A DNA stretch of 64,000 bases from Pseudolysobacter sp964466115 (GTDB lineage Bacteria; Pseudomonadota; Gammaproteobacteria; Xanthomonadales; Rhodanobacteraceae): the NCBI GenBank assembly GCA_964466115.1, contig CAYXMH010000014.1, positions 1 through 64,000 on the forward strand, read 5' to 3'. The notes below the pieces were generated by a model that saw only the letters and a program-made list of their open reading frames with translations, ran no database searches and was not told where the DNA came from. Below, piece after piece: positions 9,770-17,551 of this stretch (position 1 is the stretch's first letter; each line of letters begins with the position of its first letter). Position numbers and translations under genes: made by a program.

Positions 9770-10588
9770 TTATATCTTGCCAAGATAACGCAACCCAACA
9801 ACCCCAATAACGCCTATGACCACCAAAAACGCAATAATCCACAATAAAAGATGTGATGATTGGGCGTTTGTGGACGCTGCGGCCATTTCGCCACGCGGTT
9901 GGGTGGCGTTTTGCGGTTGCCGTTCAGCACCGGGCGCAAGCAATAAAAACCGTACCGTGTCCAAACGCAGCTCATCCCCGGGCTTTAGTACTCCGCTGCC
10001 GTGAACGCGCTTATCGTTGATGAAGCTGCCGTTGGCCGAACCCAAATCCTCGACCATCGCGCCTTCAGGCAAAACCTGCAATTTAAGGTGATGCCGTGAA
10101 ATTTCATCGTTAGGAATGCAAATATCACAATCGGGCTGGCGACCGACGGTCATCGTGCCGATTAACGCAAAATTTTTCCCGAAGGTGGGACCTGAGACCC
10201 CGCGCAACATAAATTTCGGCATTGCCATGCGCACTCGGGTGCGGCCGTCGTCCTCGTCAGCGATCTTCTTTTGCGCGGGAGGTTCCTTGGCCGGTACCGA
10301 AGTTCGATCCGGTGCAACGACCCGGCATCCAACTTTAGCAAACAGCAATAGGTCACCCGATTTGAATGGCATTGTTTGGGTGATTTGGCGGCCGTTCAAA
10401 ACGGTAACCGCTTTCGCGTCGATGGCGCGAACCTGAGCCTGTCCATCTTGCAATTGAATCTCACAATGATGCGATGCAATCCCAGGGGCGGCCAACATGA
10501 CTTGGCAGTCCTCTCCATTACCGACCAAAGTGAGCCCTTCTTTCAATGCAATCGGTTCATGCTCACCATTCGGGAAAATCAACTTCAT
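9770..10588 (-). CDS. Tandem FHA-domain protein with C-terminal membrane anchor
   Basis: 272 residues. FHA domain 1 (about 1-90) has GNGEDCQVML and ASHHCEIQL; its phosphopeptide motif is degenerate. FHA domain 2 (about 135-225) has GRQPDCDICIPNDEISRHHLKL and DLGSANGSFINDKRV, the canonical phosphothreonine-binding residues (GR...SRHH...NGSFIN). A hydrophobic segment at about 248-268 (LLLWIIAFLVVIGVIGVVG) would anchor it with the FHA domains cytoplasmic. It follows the kinase gene upstream on the same strand by 74 bp, so it is probably a reader or substrate of that kinase. The pairing resembles PpkA/Fha of type VI secretion, but no T6SS gene is present. Confidence 0.9.
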   Translation of the reverse strand: MKLIFPNGEHEPIALKEGLTLVGNGEDCQVMLAAPGIASHHCEIQLQDGQAQVRAIDAKAVTVLNGRQITQTMPFKSGDLLLFAKVGCRVVAPDRTSVPAKEPPAQKKIADEDDGRTRVRMAMPKFMLRGVSGPTFGKNFALIGTMTVGRQPDCDICIPNDEISRHHLKLQVLPEGAMVEDLGSANGSFINDKRVHGSGVLKPGDELRLDTVRFLLLAPGAERQPQNATQPRGEMAAASTNAQSSHLLLWIIAFLVVIGVIGVVGLRYLGKI

Positions 10589-10662
10589 CGCAACTCCTTA
10601 AAATTGCTTAATCGACAGGACAATATTTTAAAACCACTCCCCCGCGGCAACTGCGGGATATT

Positions 10663-13236
10663 TTATTTATCGAGATCGCGCACGAGCCTAAAACCGAGGC
10701 TATTTAACGCCACATCATCGGCAAAAGAATCGCTTACGCTAACCGATTCCTTACCCGCCTGCGACAGCCAGCCACGCCCCTTGACCATAAAATCACGGCA
10801 ATTGCTCCCCGCTTCAGCCGCCGCCCCATTGCCGCAAGCCCCGACCCATTCGCGTACGTTTCCATCCATATCATAAACACCACCGGCAGTCGTTTCAAAA
10901 CGCCCAACCGGGGCGGTAGCAGCGTAACCGTCGTCGCAATCACTGCCCGTATGCGAATCGTATTTGCGCTTGAATGCCGCATCGGCGAGATTCGCCGTTT
11001 TGCAATCCGCTGGCGCTGACTTGCGCGCCACCTGCTCCCATTCTGCCGGTGCCGGCAACCGATAATGCTTGCCTGTTTCTTTACTTAGCCATTTCGCAAA
11101 AATTGCCGCTTCCTGCCAACTGATGCAAACCACGGGGTGATTGTCGGTTTGATCGATATCGGGATTTTCCCAAGTGCGCTTGTGGGATGAGCGGAAAATC
11201 GATTCCCGATCCCGACAGCTTGGTTCTTTTCCGGCAAACAGACGACCGCCCTGTGTTTGCCAAAAACGTTTGAACTCCGCTCGGGTAACTTCAAAACGCT
11301 GCATCGCCAGCTTACTTCCGGCAAGAATCACCAACTCAGGCCCGAGCGTGCCATCGGCCATTGCGTCGTGGAATACGTAACCTGGTTCGCCGATGTTATC
11401 TGCAAGCTTAAGCCCCTCGCGTGCTTGCGCATTTTTTGGATCGACCAACAGCGCTTTTTGATAAGCCGCCTTGGCGCCCGAGCGATTCCAAGCAGCGGTC
11501 GCAATTTTCGCCTCGCTAAGAAACGGCAGCGCTTGCTTGGCCCGACGCTCGGCTGTCTCCTTAAGCAACGCTTGGCCTTCCGGCAACGTTTTCGCAATCT
11601 CCTCTGTGCGCTCAAGATACTGCGCAAATTGGGTGAGATCACCATTGGTTTTCGCGCGTTCAGCCAACTCGAGATAGCGCTTTGCGATATCCACTACTCC
11701 TTGTTTCGCTGCCTTGTTTTTGGGATCGAGCTTCAAAGCCAACGAGAATCGCTCTAGGGCATTGCTGCCGGGTGGTGTGGTTAACCGCTGCGCAATAAGA
11801 TCGATCCGCCCCAAACGCAACGCTTCAACCAGCGGGTCCACCACGGTCGGCAAATTGGCCAAATCCAGTGTTTCGAGGGATAACGCGTCCGGGTCATTGG
11901 CATCGACTGCGTCGGTGATCGATGCGGTGGTTGCTAAAGCATCGTTTGCGGTAGCTGCCGCGGCCGGTATCGATGGCGGATCCTCAACTGCTGTAGGCGC
12001 TGCCTCCTGACGTTGGACGGTCGCTACCGGTGGTGGCTCCGACGCAGCTGGCGTCGTTGTACTCACCACGGGAAGGGTTTGCGCGGCTTGGCTGGAATTG
12101 TGCTTGCCCAACTGTCGATATAGAGCCTCGCCCACCAAACCCGAACCCAAAAGCAACATCAGCACCGGCAGTGCGCTTACCCAGCGCCGTGCATTTCTTT
12201 GTTTATCATTATCGCTGGGATTGGGTTTTGGTGAAGGCTGGGAACGCTTTTCCGCCGCATTGCGATTATCAATGGCGCGGACTGTTCTTACTGCCGCACC
12301 GGCATTGGCTTTTTCGGGCGCATCTAAGCCTGCTTGAGTATTGTTTGACGGTGCGCTCGCTGCATCCGCGGCGCCTTCGCGAAATAACGCAGCGTACTGC
12401 GGCACCACGGCAGCCAAGCCGTCCAGAAATTCTTCTACATCCAAATATCGATCTTTTGGATCTTTCGCCAACGCCCGATCAATCAGCGGTTGCCAATGCG
12501 CGTGTTGTGCAGAAAGCCGCGGGATCGGTTCAAACACATGTGCATAAGCCACCGCAAACCCGTCCGCGCCATCGTAGGGCGGTTTGCCGGTTAGCCCATA
12601 ATAAGTCAGCACGCCAAGACTGTAGATGTCCGCACGCGCATCAACATCCCCGCCACGAGCTTGTTCCGGGCTCATGTAATGACTGGTGCCGACGGAGAAA
12701 CCCGCGCTGGTGATATGCGAACCCTGGCTTGCCGCCAAAGCAATACCAAAATCGGTCAGCACCGGATTGGAATTGGCGTCAAACAAAATATTGCCCGGAG
12801 CGACATCGCGATGAACAAATCCGCGCTGATGCGCATACCCCAACGCACGCGCCACCCCCGCAACAACCTGGACCAACTCGCGTTCCTCGACGCCACGGTT
12901 TACGCGTGAGACAAAATCCCCATTCGGCAGATACTGCATGGAAAAATAGTGCAGCTGGTTAGAAGTGACGCCAACGTCGTAAACCGCGACGATATTGGGG
13001 TGTGCCAACGACGCCAAGGTGCGTGCTTCTTGTAAGAAGCGTTTGGAGAAATTGGGATCGGCCGCCAGCACGGACACCATAACCTTGAGAGCGACTTCTC
13101 GGTCGAGCGAGGTCTGCACGGCCAAGTAAACACTGGCCATGCCGCCAACACCGATCTCGCGCTTAATGCTGTAGCCAGGAATATCGATCACGGCCGGCTC
13201 TGCTCTAAATCCATACCTGACAAGGCTCCAAGCCAC
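10663..13236 (-). CDS. Hanks-type Ser/Thr kinase fused to FGE-sulfatase-like domain
   Basis: 857 residues. The kinase domain (about 20-285) has GVGGMASVY (29-37), Lys51 in VALKV, Glu70 in helix C, H142-R-D144, Asn149 and D162-F-G. The usual catalytic-loop lysine (HRDxKxxN) is Ala146 here (HRDVAPGN). A polar linker leads to one membrane span near 350-370 (LPVLMLLLGSGLVGEALY), then a Ser/Pro/Thr-rich stretch, helical repeat-like segments (about 490-630), and an FGE-sulfatase domain (about 640-855; MQRFEVTRAEF, RLPAPAEWEQVAR, MDGNVREWVG, NSLGFRLVRD). That fold often serves as a binding domain. A GTG at 13191 (VIDIPGY) would remove 15 residues and is a good alternative start. Confidence 0.92.
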   Translation of the reverse strand: MAWSLVRYGFRAEPAVIDIPGYSIKREIGVGGMASVYLAVQTSLDREVALKVMVSVLAADPNFSKRFLQEARTLASLAHPNIVAVYDVGVTSNQLHYFSMQYLPNGDFVSRVNRGVEERELVQVVAGVARALGYAHQRGFVHRDVAPGNILFDANSNPVLTDFGIALAASQGSHITSAGFSVGTSHYMSPEQARGGDVDARADIYSLGVLTYYGLTGKPPYDGADGFAVAYAHVFEPIPRLSAQHAHWQPLIDRALAKDPKDRYLDVEEFLDGLAAVVPQYAALFREGAADAASAPSNNTQAGLDAPEKANAGAAVRTVRAIDNRNAAEKRSQPSPKPNPSDNDKQRNARRWVSALPVLMLLLGSGLVGEALYRQLGKHNSSQAAQTLPVVSTTTPAASEPPPVATVQRQEAAPTAVEDPPSIPAAAATANDALATTASITDAVDANDPDALSLETLDLANLPTVVDPLVEALRLGRIDLIAQRLTTPPGSNALERFSLALKLDPKNKAAKQGVVDIAKRYLELAERAKTNGDLTQFAQYLERTEEIAKTLPEGQALLKETAERRAKQALPFLSEAKIATAAWNRSGAKAAYQKALLVDPKNAQAREGLKLADNIGEPGYVFHDAMADGTLGPELVILAGSKLAMQRFEVTRAEFKRFWQTQGGRLFAGKEPSCRDRESIFRSSHKRTWENPDIDQTDNHPVVCISWQEAAIFAKWLSKETGKHYRLPAPAEWEQVARKSAPADCKTANLADAAFKRKYDSHTGSDCDDGYAATAPVGRFETTAGGVYDMDGNVREWVGACGNGAAAEAGSNCRDFMVKGRGWLSQAGKESVSVSDSFADDVALNSLGFRLVRDLDK

Positions 13237-13316
13237 ATTGTAACGGAATCGAGGCGTCTAAAATCCGTCTATTATGTTCTTGCACGATAATCCTTTAACC
13301 TAACTGGAGGAATAGA

Positions 13317-13394
13317 GTGAGACTGCCTTTGCCTGCCAAATATTACCTCGCAATGCGTCACAAACTCTGGCCGATTGGGCAAGAATTGCTTTAG
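13317..13394 (+). CDS. Candidate 25-residue small ORF upstream of cnoX
   Basis: A GTG codon at 13317 sits 6 nt after a strong TGGAGG Shine-Dalgarno sequence (13305-13310) and opens a 25-codon frame ending in TAG at 13392-13394. The peptide would begin MRLPLPAKYYLAMRHK and end GQELL; it is basic and aromatic, with no clear membrane segment. It lies 44 nt before cnoX on the same strand. It may be a small protein, a leader peptide coupled to cnoX, or a relic of a longer gene. The only evidence is the unusually good ribosome-binding site in an otherwise empty gap. Confidence 0.35.
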   Translation: MRLPLPAKYYLAMRHKLWPIGQELL

Positions 13395-13438
13395 GCTCGC
13401 CAGTCACTTTACCCCCTCTCCATCCTGCAGGAAACGCA

Positions 13439-14296
13439 ATGCCCGAAAACAGCCACCATTTCGATGCAACGCATGAGAATTTCGAATCCGACGTGTTGCG
13501 CGCATCCGCACAAACACCAGTGATGGTCGATTTTTGGGCACCCTGGTGCGCCCCCTGTCAAGCGTTAGGTCCAGTGCTGGAAAAAGTCATCGACGGTTAT
13601 AAAGGCGCCGTTAAATTGGCTAAAGTCGATACTGATAAACAAATGCAGTTGGCAGCCGTCTTTGGCATTAAGAGCCTGCCGACCGTCGTATTGATTAAGA
13701 ATGGCCAGATCGTGGATGGGTTTATGGGGGCTTTGCCCGAATCGGCAATTCGGGAGTTTCTGTCGCGGCATCTTCCGGCGCTGCCGCCGGAACACGAATC
13801 CGCGAGCATTACGACCACCGCGCAATCCCCCGACCAAGCCATCACCGACTTGCGTCCGGCCATTGCGGCAGCACCGGACAAACCCGAGCTTAGTCTTGAA
13901 CTTGCCAAAATCTTAATGCAGACCGGGGATATCGAGGGAGCGGCGACAGAGCTTGCCGCCCTACCAGCCAACCTCTCCGACGATATTCGAACTAAGCGAC
14001 TGTGCAGTCGACTTGAGTTCCTACGCGCTTTGGAAGGTGCGGCGGACACCGCCACTTTGTTACGCCGTTTGGCGCAAAATGCGCACGATTTTGAAGCACA
14101 GGACTTGCTGGGTGTGCGGCGCGTGCTTGAAGGTGAGCTCAACACCGGACTGGAGGCTTTTTTGCATATCTTGCGCACTCAGCGCAACTGGCGCGATGGC
14201 CAAGCAAAACAACGGTTACTGACGGCATTTAACTTCATCGAAGACGACGATTTGGTCAGCCAATATCGGCGCAAGATGGCAGCTGTGCTGTTTTAA
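13439..14296 (+). CDS. cnoX: Thioredoxin-like TPR co-chaperone (CnoX/YbbN family)
   Basis: 285 residues. An N-terminal thioredoxin fold (about 1-110) has DFWAPWCAPCQALGP with a CAPC redox motif and the cis-Pro loop KSLPTVVLIKNG. It is followed by TPR-like helices (about 125-285), the layout of CnoX/YbbN, a chaperedoxin that protects folding proteins and hands them to GroEL. E. coli CnoX lacks the full CxxC, whereas this one has it, so thiol-redox activity is plausible. The start is supported by AGGAAA 7 nt upstream of the ATG. It is transcribed divergently from the kinase gene and has no operon partner except the candidate small ORF. Confidence 0.92.
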   Translation: MPENSHHFDATHENFESDVLRASAQTPVMVDFWAPWCAPCQALGPVLEKVIDGYKGAVKLAKVDTDKQMQLAAVFGIKSLPTVVLIKNGQIVDGFMGALPESAIREFLSRHLPALPPEHESASITTTAQSPDQAITDLRPAIAAAPDKPELSLELAKILMQTGDIEGAATELAALPANLSDDIRTKRLCSRLEFLRALEGAADTATLLRRLAQNAHDFEAQDLLGVRRVLEGELNTGLEAFLHILRTQRNWRDGQAKQRLLTAFNFIEDDDLVSQYRRKMAAVLF

Positions 14297-14386
14297 GCTA
14301 TTTCGTAGTTAAAGCGAGGGTATTCTCGAAGATCCTGCTGCATTCATTCATTTAAGGAGGCTGTCCGCAGGTTGCAGAAGGACCGA

Positions 14387-15028
14387 CTAACTTGCCAAAC
14401 CACCACCACGCGCACGCATTTTCACACCCATCAACATCATGACCACTTCAACCACTTGCCGACAGACATCGGCGGCGGGGAGACTTGCATCAATGGAAAG
14501 CGCGCTCGGTGGTGGCTTATCGAAACGCGCCATCACGTTACCGACCACTTCCGGCCCCCGATCACGGGCTAAATGCTGATTGGCTTCAACATCGCGCGCA
14601 ATGCGTTCGCGCGCCAGATCGGGCGGGACATCTAAATACACCGGAATCGGGGTAAATTGATAACGCCGAATCACACCATCCACACGGATCAGATCACGCC
14701 GTCTGGCAAAGGTCATACCGTCAATTACGCTCGATTCGCCTAGGATGCAATTAATTTCCAAAGCCAGCAACAACGCACGAAACGCGGCACGCTTCTCGGC
14801 AAAACTGTAGGAGCACTTGGGAAACATCGCGCGACGAATCGCATCGCGGCAGACACGGCGCAACCCCAATTGATCCTCCAAAGCCCGGGCCACAACGGAT
14901 TTACCCGCGCCCGGCAACCCGATCAACGCAACCACCACTGGTTTAGGCCGGGTTTTTTCGGGGGTGACCACCGCTGGCGCCGCCTCAATCAAGGGCTTAT
15001 GGGCAACATCGCTGGCATTTGAACTCAT
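14387..15028 (-). CDS. P-loop AAA_33-type kinase-like ATPase
   Basis: 213 residues. After a ~28-residue polar, probably disordered N-terminus comes VALIGLPGAGKSVVARAL, a Walker A motif of the small-molecule kinase type. A CRDAIRRAMFP motif, a VIDGMTFARRRDLI strand and a lid-like segment (YLDVPPDLARERIARD) follow. This matches the AAA_33/zeta-toxin-like nucleotide kinase superfamily. The substrate cannot be told from sequence. It converges with cnoX and diverges from the DUF502 gene. The C-terminus is Arg/Gly-rich. Confidence 0.8.
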   Translation of the reverse strand: MSSNASDVAHKPLIEAAPAVVTPEKTRPKPVVVALIGLPGAGKSVVARALEDQLGLRRVCRDAIRRAMFPKCSYSFAEKRAAFRALLLALEINCILGESSVIDGMTFARRRDLIRVDGVIRRYQFTPIPVYLDVPPDLARERIARDVEANQHLARDRGPEVVGNVMARFDKPPPSALSIDASLPAADVCRQVVEVVMMLMGVKMRARGGGLAS

Positions 15029-15352
15029 TGCTATCTCCGCTTCGTTAGCACTAGCGTGCCACGATCGACAGGCTCTGACCAGATGCGGTTCGTGTCTTAA
15101 AAAAAACGCTCGGTTTTACGAAATTCCAACAACTGCGCACTGGACTGGTATCCTGTTTAAGAAAACGATTTGAATAAGTCGCAATTATCGCAAGCTTTCA
15201 GAAAGGCTTCGATCGAGATCAAAATTACAAGTGTTTGATCTAAAACGAATAAGTATGGATACGCACTAAAATCGCCAACTCTTATACTACGCTCTAAGAA
15301 TAGACTAAATCAGAATTTCCTCAAACAAAGATGCCTCGGTTTATTGTAGCCA
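15029..15352. other. 324-bp divergent intergenic region, no recognised element
   Basis: A+T-rich spacer between the P-loop kinase gene (-) and the DUF502 gene (+), presumably holding both promoters. I see no convincing -35/-10 pair, tRNA, riboswitch or terminator. A short imperfect inverted repeat (AAGCTTTC aga AAGGCTT near 15190-15209) is the only structure seen. Open frames here are short and lack a ribosome-binding site. Confidence 0.5.
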
Positions 15353-16018
15353 ATGCGCAATTTCTACGTTAAGCGATATTTAATTACAGGCTTATTGACC
15401 TTTCTTCCCATATGGCTTACCTGGCTGGTATTCAAGTTTGTTTTTTCATTTTTATCTGAAGTCGGGGCCCCTTGGGTAAGCGCATTAGTTGCCGGCATCA
15501 GCGCCGCCTATCCAGCCGCGGATTGGTTTAACCAACGCTGGCTACAATCGATTTTGGCTTTCGTCAGCACTCTGGTTGCACTTTACTTGATGGGATTTGC
15601 CGCAAACCGCGTATTGGGCAAGCGCATGCTCAGCGCGTTCGACGCACTGATCTCCCGAATTCCTCTGGTACAAACCATTTACGGTGGCACCAAGAAACTG
15701 ATGGCGGTGCTCTCAAACAAACCGGTTGGCACCCAGCGCGTGGTGCTGATCGATTTTCCATCGCCCGGTATGAAAGCGATTGGCTTCGTGACACGCGTTT
15801 TCATCGACGGCAATGGGCGTGAATTGGCCGCCGTCTACGTACCGACGACGCCGAACCCCACCGGGGGATACCTTGAAATCGTACCGTTGGACAGACTGGT
15901 GGCTACCGACTGGAGCGTCGACCAAGCCATGGCGTTCATTCTCTCCGGCGGCGCAGTCGCACCCGATCAATTGCCTTTCGGCGCCACTCCAAAAAACCAA
16001 ACGGACGCAAGTACCTAA
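15353..16018 (+). CDS. DUF502 family inner-membrane protein
   Basis: 221 residues with two to three hydrophobic segments: about 8-35 (YLITGLLTFLPIWLTWLVF), a weaker one at about 45-60, and about 68-90. A soluble domain with RIPLVQTIYGGTKKL, PSPGMKAIGFVTR and VPTTPNPTGGYL follows; these are the hallmark motifs of DUF502. The function of the family is not established. The stop codon overlaps the start of the next gene by one base (TAATG), so the two are translationally coupled. Confidence 0.9.
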   Translation: MRNFYVKRYLITGLLTFLPIWLTWLVFKFVFSFLSEVGAPWVSALVAGISAAYPAADWFNQRWLQSILAFVSTLVALYLMGFAANRVLGKRMLSAFDALISRIPLVQTIYGGTKKLMAVLSNKPVGTQRVVLIDFPSPGMKAIGFVTRVFIDGNGRELAAVYVPTTPNPTGGYLEIVPLDRLVATDWSVDQAMAFILSGGAVAPDQLPFGATPKNQTDAST

Positions 16019-16785
16019 TGACCGCCGGTTTCTCAAAAAAAGAAACTTTGTATATTATGCTGGCCGGTTTTTTCATCACCAATACGATCATGGCCGAGTT
16101 TATCGGGGTGAAAATTTTCGCCTTGGAGGCAACGCTTGGACTTGCTCCGTTTAATTGGAATCTATTTGGCGAGTCCGGCAGTTTAAGTTTCACGGCGGGC
16201 GTTATCTTGTGGCCCATCGTGTTTGTGATGACCGACATCATCAACGAGTATTTCGGCAAGAGCGGTGTGAGAATGCTTTCCTGGCTAGCAGTCGGGCTAA
16301 TCTGCTACGCGTTTGCTTTTGCCTTCATCGCCATTCAATTAACGCCGGCGCAATGGTGGCTGACGGTGGGCCAACCGTATGGCGTACCGGACATGCAGGC
16401 TTCCTTTAGCATGACGTTCGGACAAGGCTTATGGACAATCGCAGGCTCCGTCGTCGCATTCGCTATCGGACAATTGGTCGATATCAATATTTTCCACTAT
16501 TTCCGAAAACGCACCGGCGATAGATACGTCTGGCTGCGTGCCACGGGCTCGACCGTGGTTTCGCAATTCGTCGATAGTTACGTTGTGCTATACATCGCCT
16601 TTGTCATCGGCCAGCAACACTGGCCGATATCGCGTTGGTTGGCGGTGGGTACGGTAAACTACAGCTATAAATTTGTCGCCGCTATCGCCTTCACGCCATT
16701 GATTTATCTAGCGCGCCGACTATTGGACCACTATCTCGGCAAAGAATTGTCCGCACAAATGAAACACCGGGCCGCGGAACAATAA
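16018..16785 (+). CDS. Queuosine precursor transporter (VUT/YhhQ family)
   Basis: 255 residues, mostly hydrophobic, with about six to seven membrane spans. It has the VUT family (PF02592) features ITNTIMAEFIGVKIF near the N-terminus, VMTDIINEYFGK, GSTVVSQFVDSYVVLYIAF and the final NYSYKFVAAIAFTPLIYLARR. YhhQ-type members import queuosine precursors such as preQ0/preQ1 for tRNA modification. Loops are longer than in E. coli YhhQ. It starts on the last base of the DUF502 stop codon. Whether the DUF502 partner shares the task is unknown. Confidence 0.88.
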   Translation: MTAGFSKKETLYIMLAGFFITNTIMAEFIGVKIFALEATLGLAPFNWNLFGESGSLSFTAGVILWPIVFVMTDIINEYFGKSGVRMLSWLAVGLICYAFAFAFIAIQLTPAQWWLTVGQPYGVPDMQASFSMTFGQGLWTIAGSVVAFAIGQLVDINIFHYFRKRTGDRYVWLRATGSTVVSQFVDSYVVLYIAFVIGQQHWPISRWLAVGTVNYSYKFVAAIAFTPLIYLARRLLDHYLGKELSAQMKHRAAEQ

Positions 16786-16800
16786 ACGCCACGTTCCTCC

Positions 16801-17352
16801 CTACTCACATCGTTTAACCTCGACCATGCCTTTCGTCGCAGCGGGCAGGCACTGCAACATCTGCTTCTTAATATGACTGCCCACATCGGTGCGCGGCTTG
16901 CATTCCACTTTAGTGGCATTCACTCCATACCGTTCGAGCGTCTGTTCGGCCGCCGTGTTGGATACGGCGCGATGTTGCGATGGGATAGCCGACTCAACGC
17001 CTTCCAACACTTTGACATATTCAGGATATTTGGTTTCCGCTGCGGCTTTAAGCCAAGCGTACGCACGCAGACCATCGGCTTGGGTACCCTGACCTAATAG
17101 ATACATACTACCCAACGCGAATTGACTACCCTTGTCGCCGCCACAGGCATTGCGCTCGTACAACTCGAATGCGCGCGGGAAATCCTTCTTGTCGTAGGCA
17201 AGATGCGCTTGCCGAATCATTTCAATATAACTATCGAGCTTCATCGTCTCGAAGTTGTCATCGGCCTTAGCCGGAACCACGTAAGCCAGGCCCAAGGCTA
17301 AGCTAAAAGCGCTTGCAACCAACAGTTCTGCTGTTCTCACTAGAATCTCCAA
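16801..17352 (-). CDS. Secreted Sel1-repeat protein
   Basis: 183 residues. A signal peptide (about 1-30, ending VPAKA before DDNFE) sends it to the periplasm. Residues 50-125 contain Sel1-like alpha/alpha repeats (FELYERNACGGDKGSQFALGSMYLLGQG, then RAYAWLKAAAE). Three further Cys in the mature part may form disulfides. Sel1 repeats are usually protein-interaction modules; the partner is not identifiable. It converges with the transporter gene, leaving only 15 bp between them. Confidence 0.82.
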   Translation of the reverse strand: MEILVRTAELLVASAFSLALGLAYVVPAKADDNFETMKLDSYIEMIRQAHLAYDKKDFPRAFELYERNACGGDKGSQFALGSMYLLGQGTQADGLRAYAWLKAAAETKYPEYVKVLEGVESAIPSQHRAVSNTAAEQTLERYGVNATKVECKPRTDVGSHIKKQMLQCLPAATKGMVEVKRCE

Positions 17353-17551
17353 ATGGCGGAAAAGGCGAAAATGGCGTCTTATTGCCCCCGTACAGAAACA
17401 CGAACCGCAAAAAAGTTCCGCCTCCAGGCATCGGCATCCAATGGTCAGCCGACCCGCAACTAATAACCTAAATCATGTCGCAATGACCTTTGACACTGTA
17501 AAATGGCCGGCTGCACGCCTACGCTCCATCCGCTTTTCTTAAGGATTCTCC

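Noticed and set aside
12030..12713. 227-codon plus-strand open frame opposite the kinase gene
   Set aside because: Shadow of the kinase coding strand, with Pro/Arg-rich, low-information sequence.
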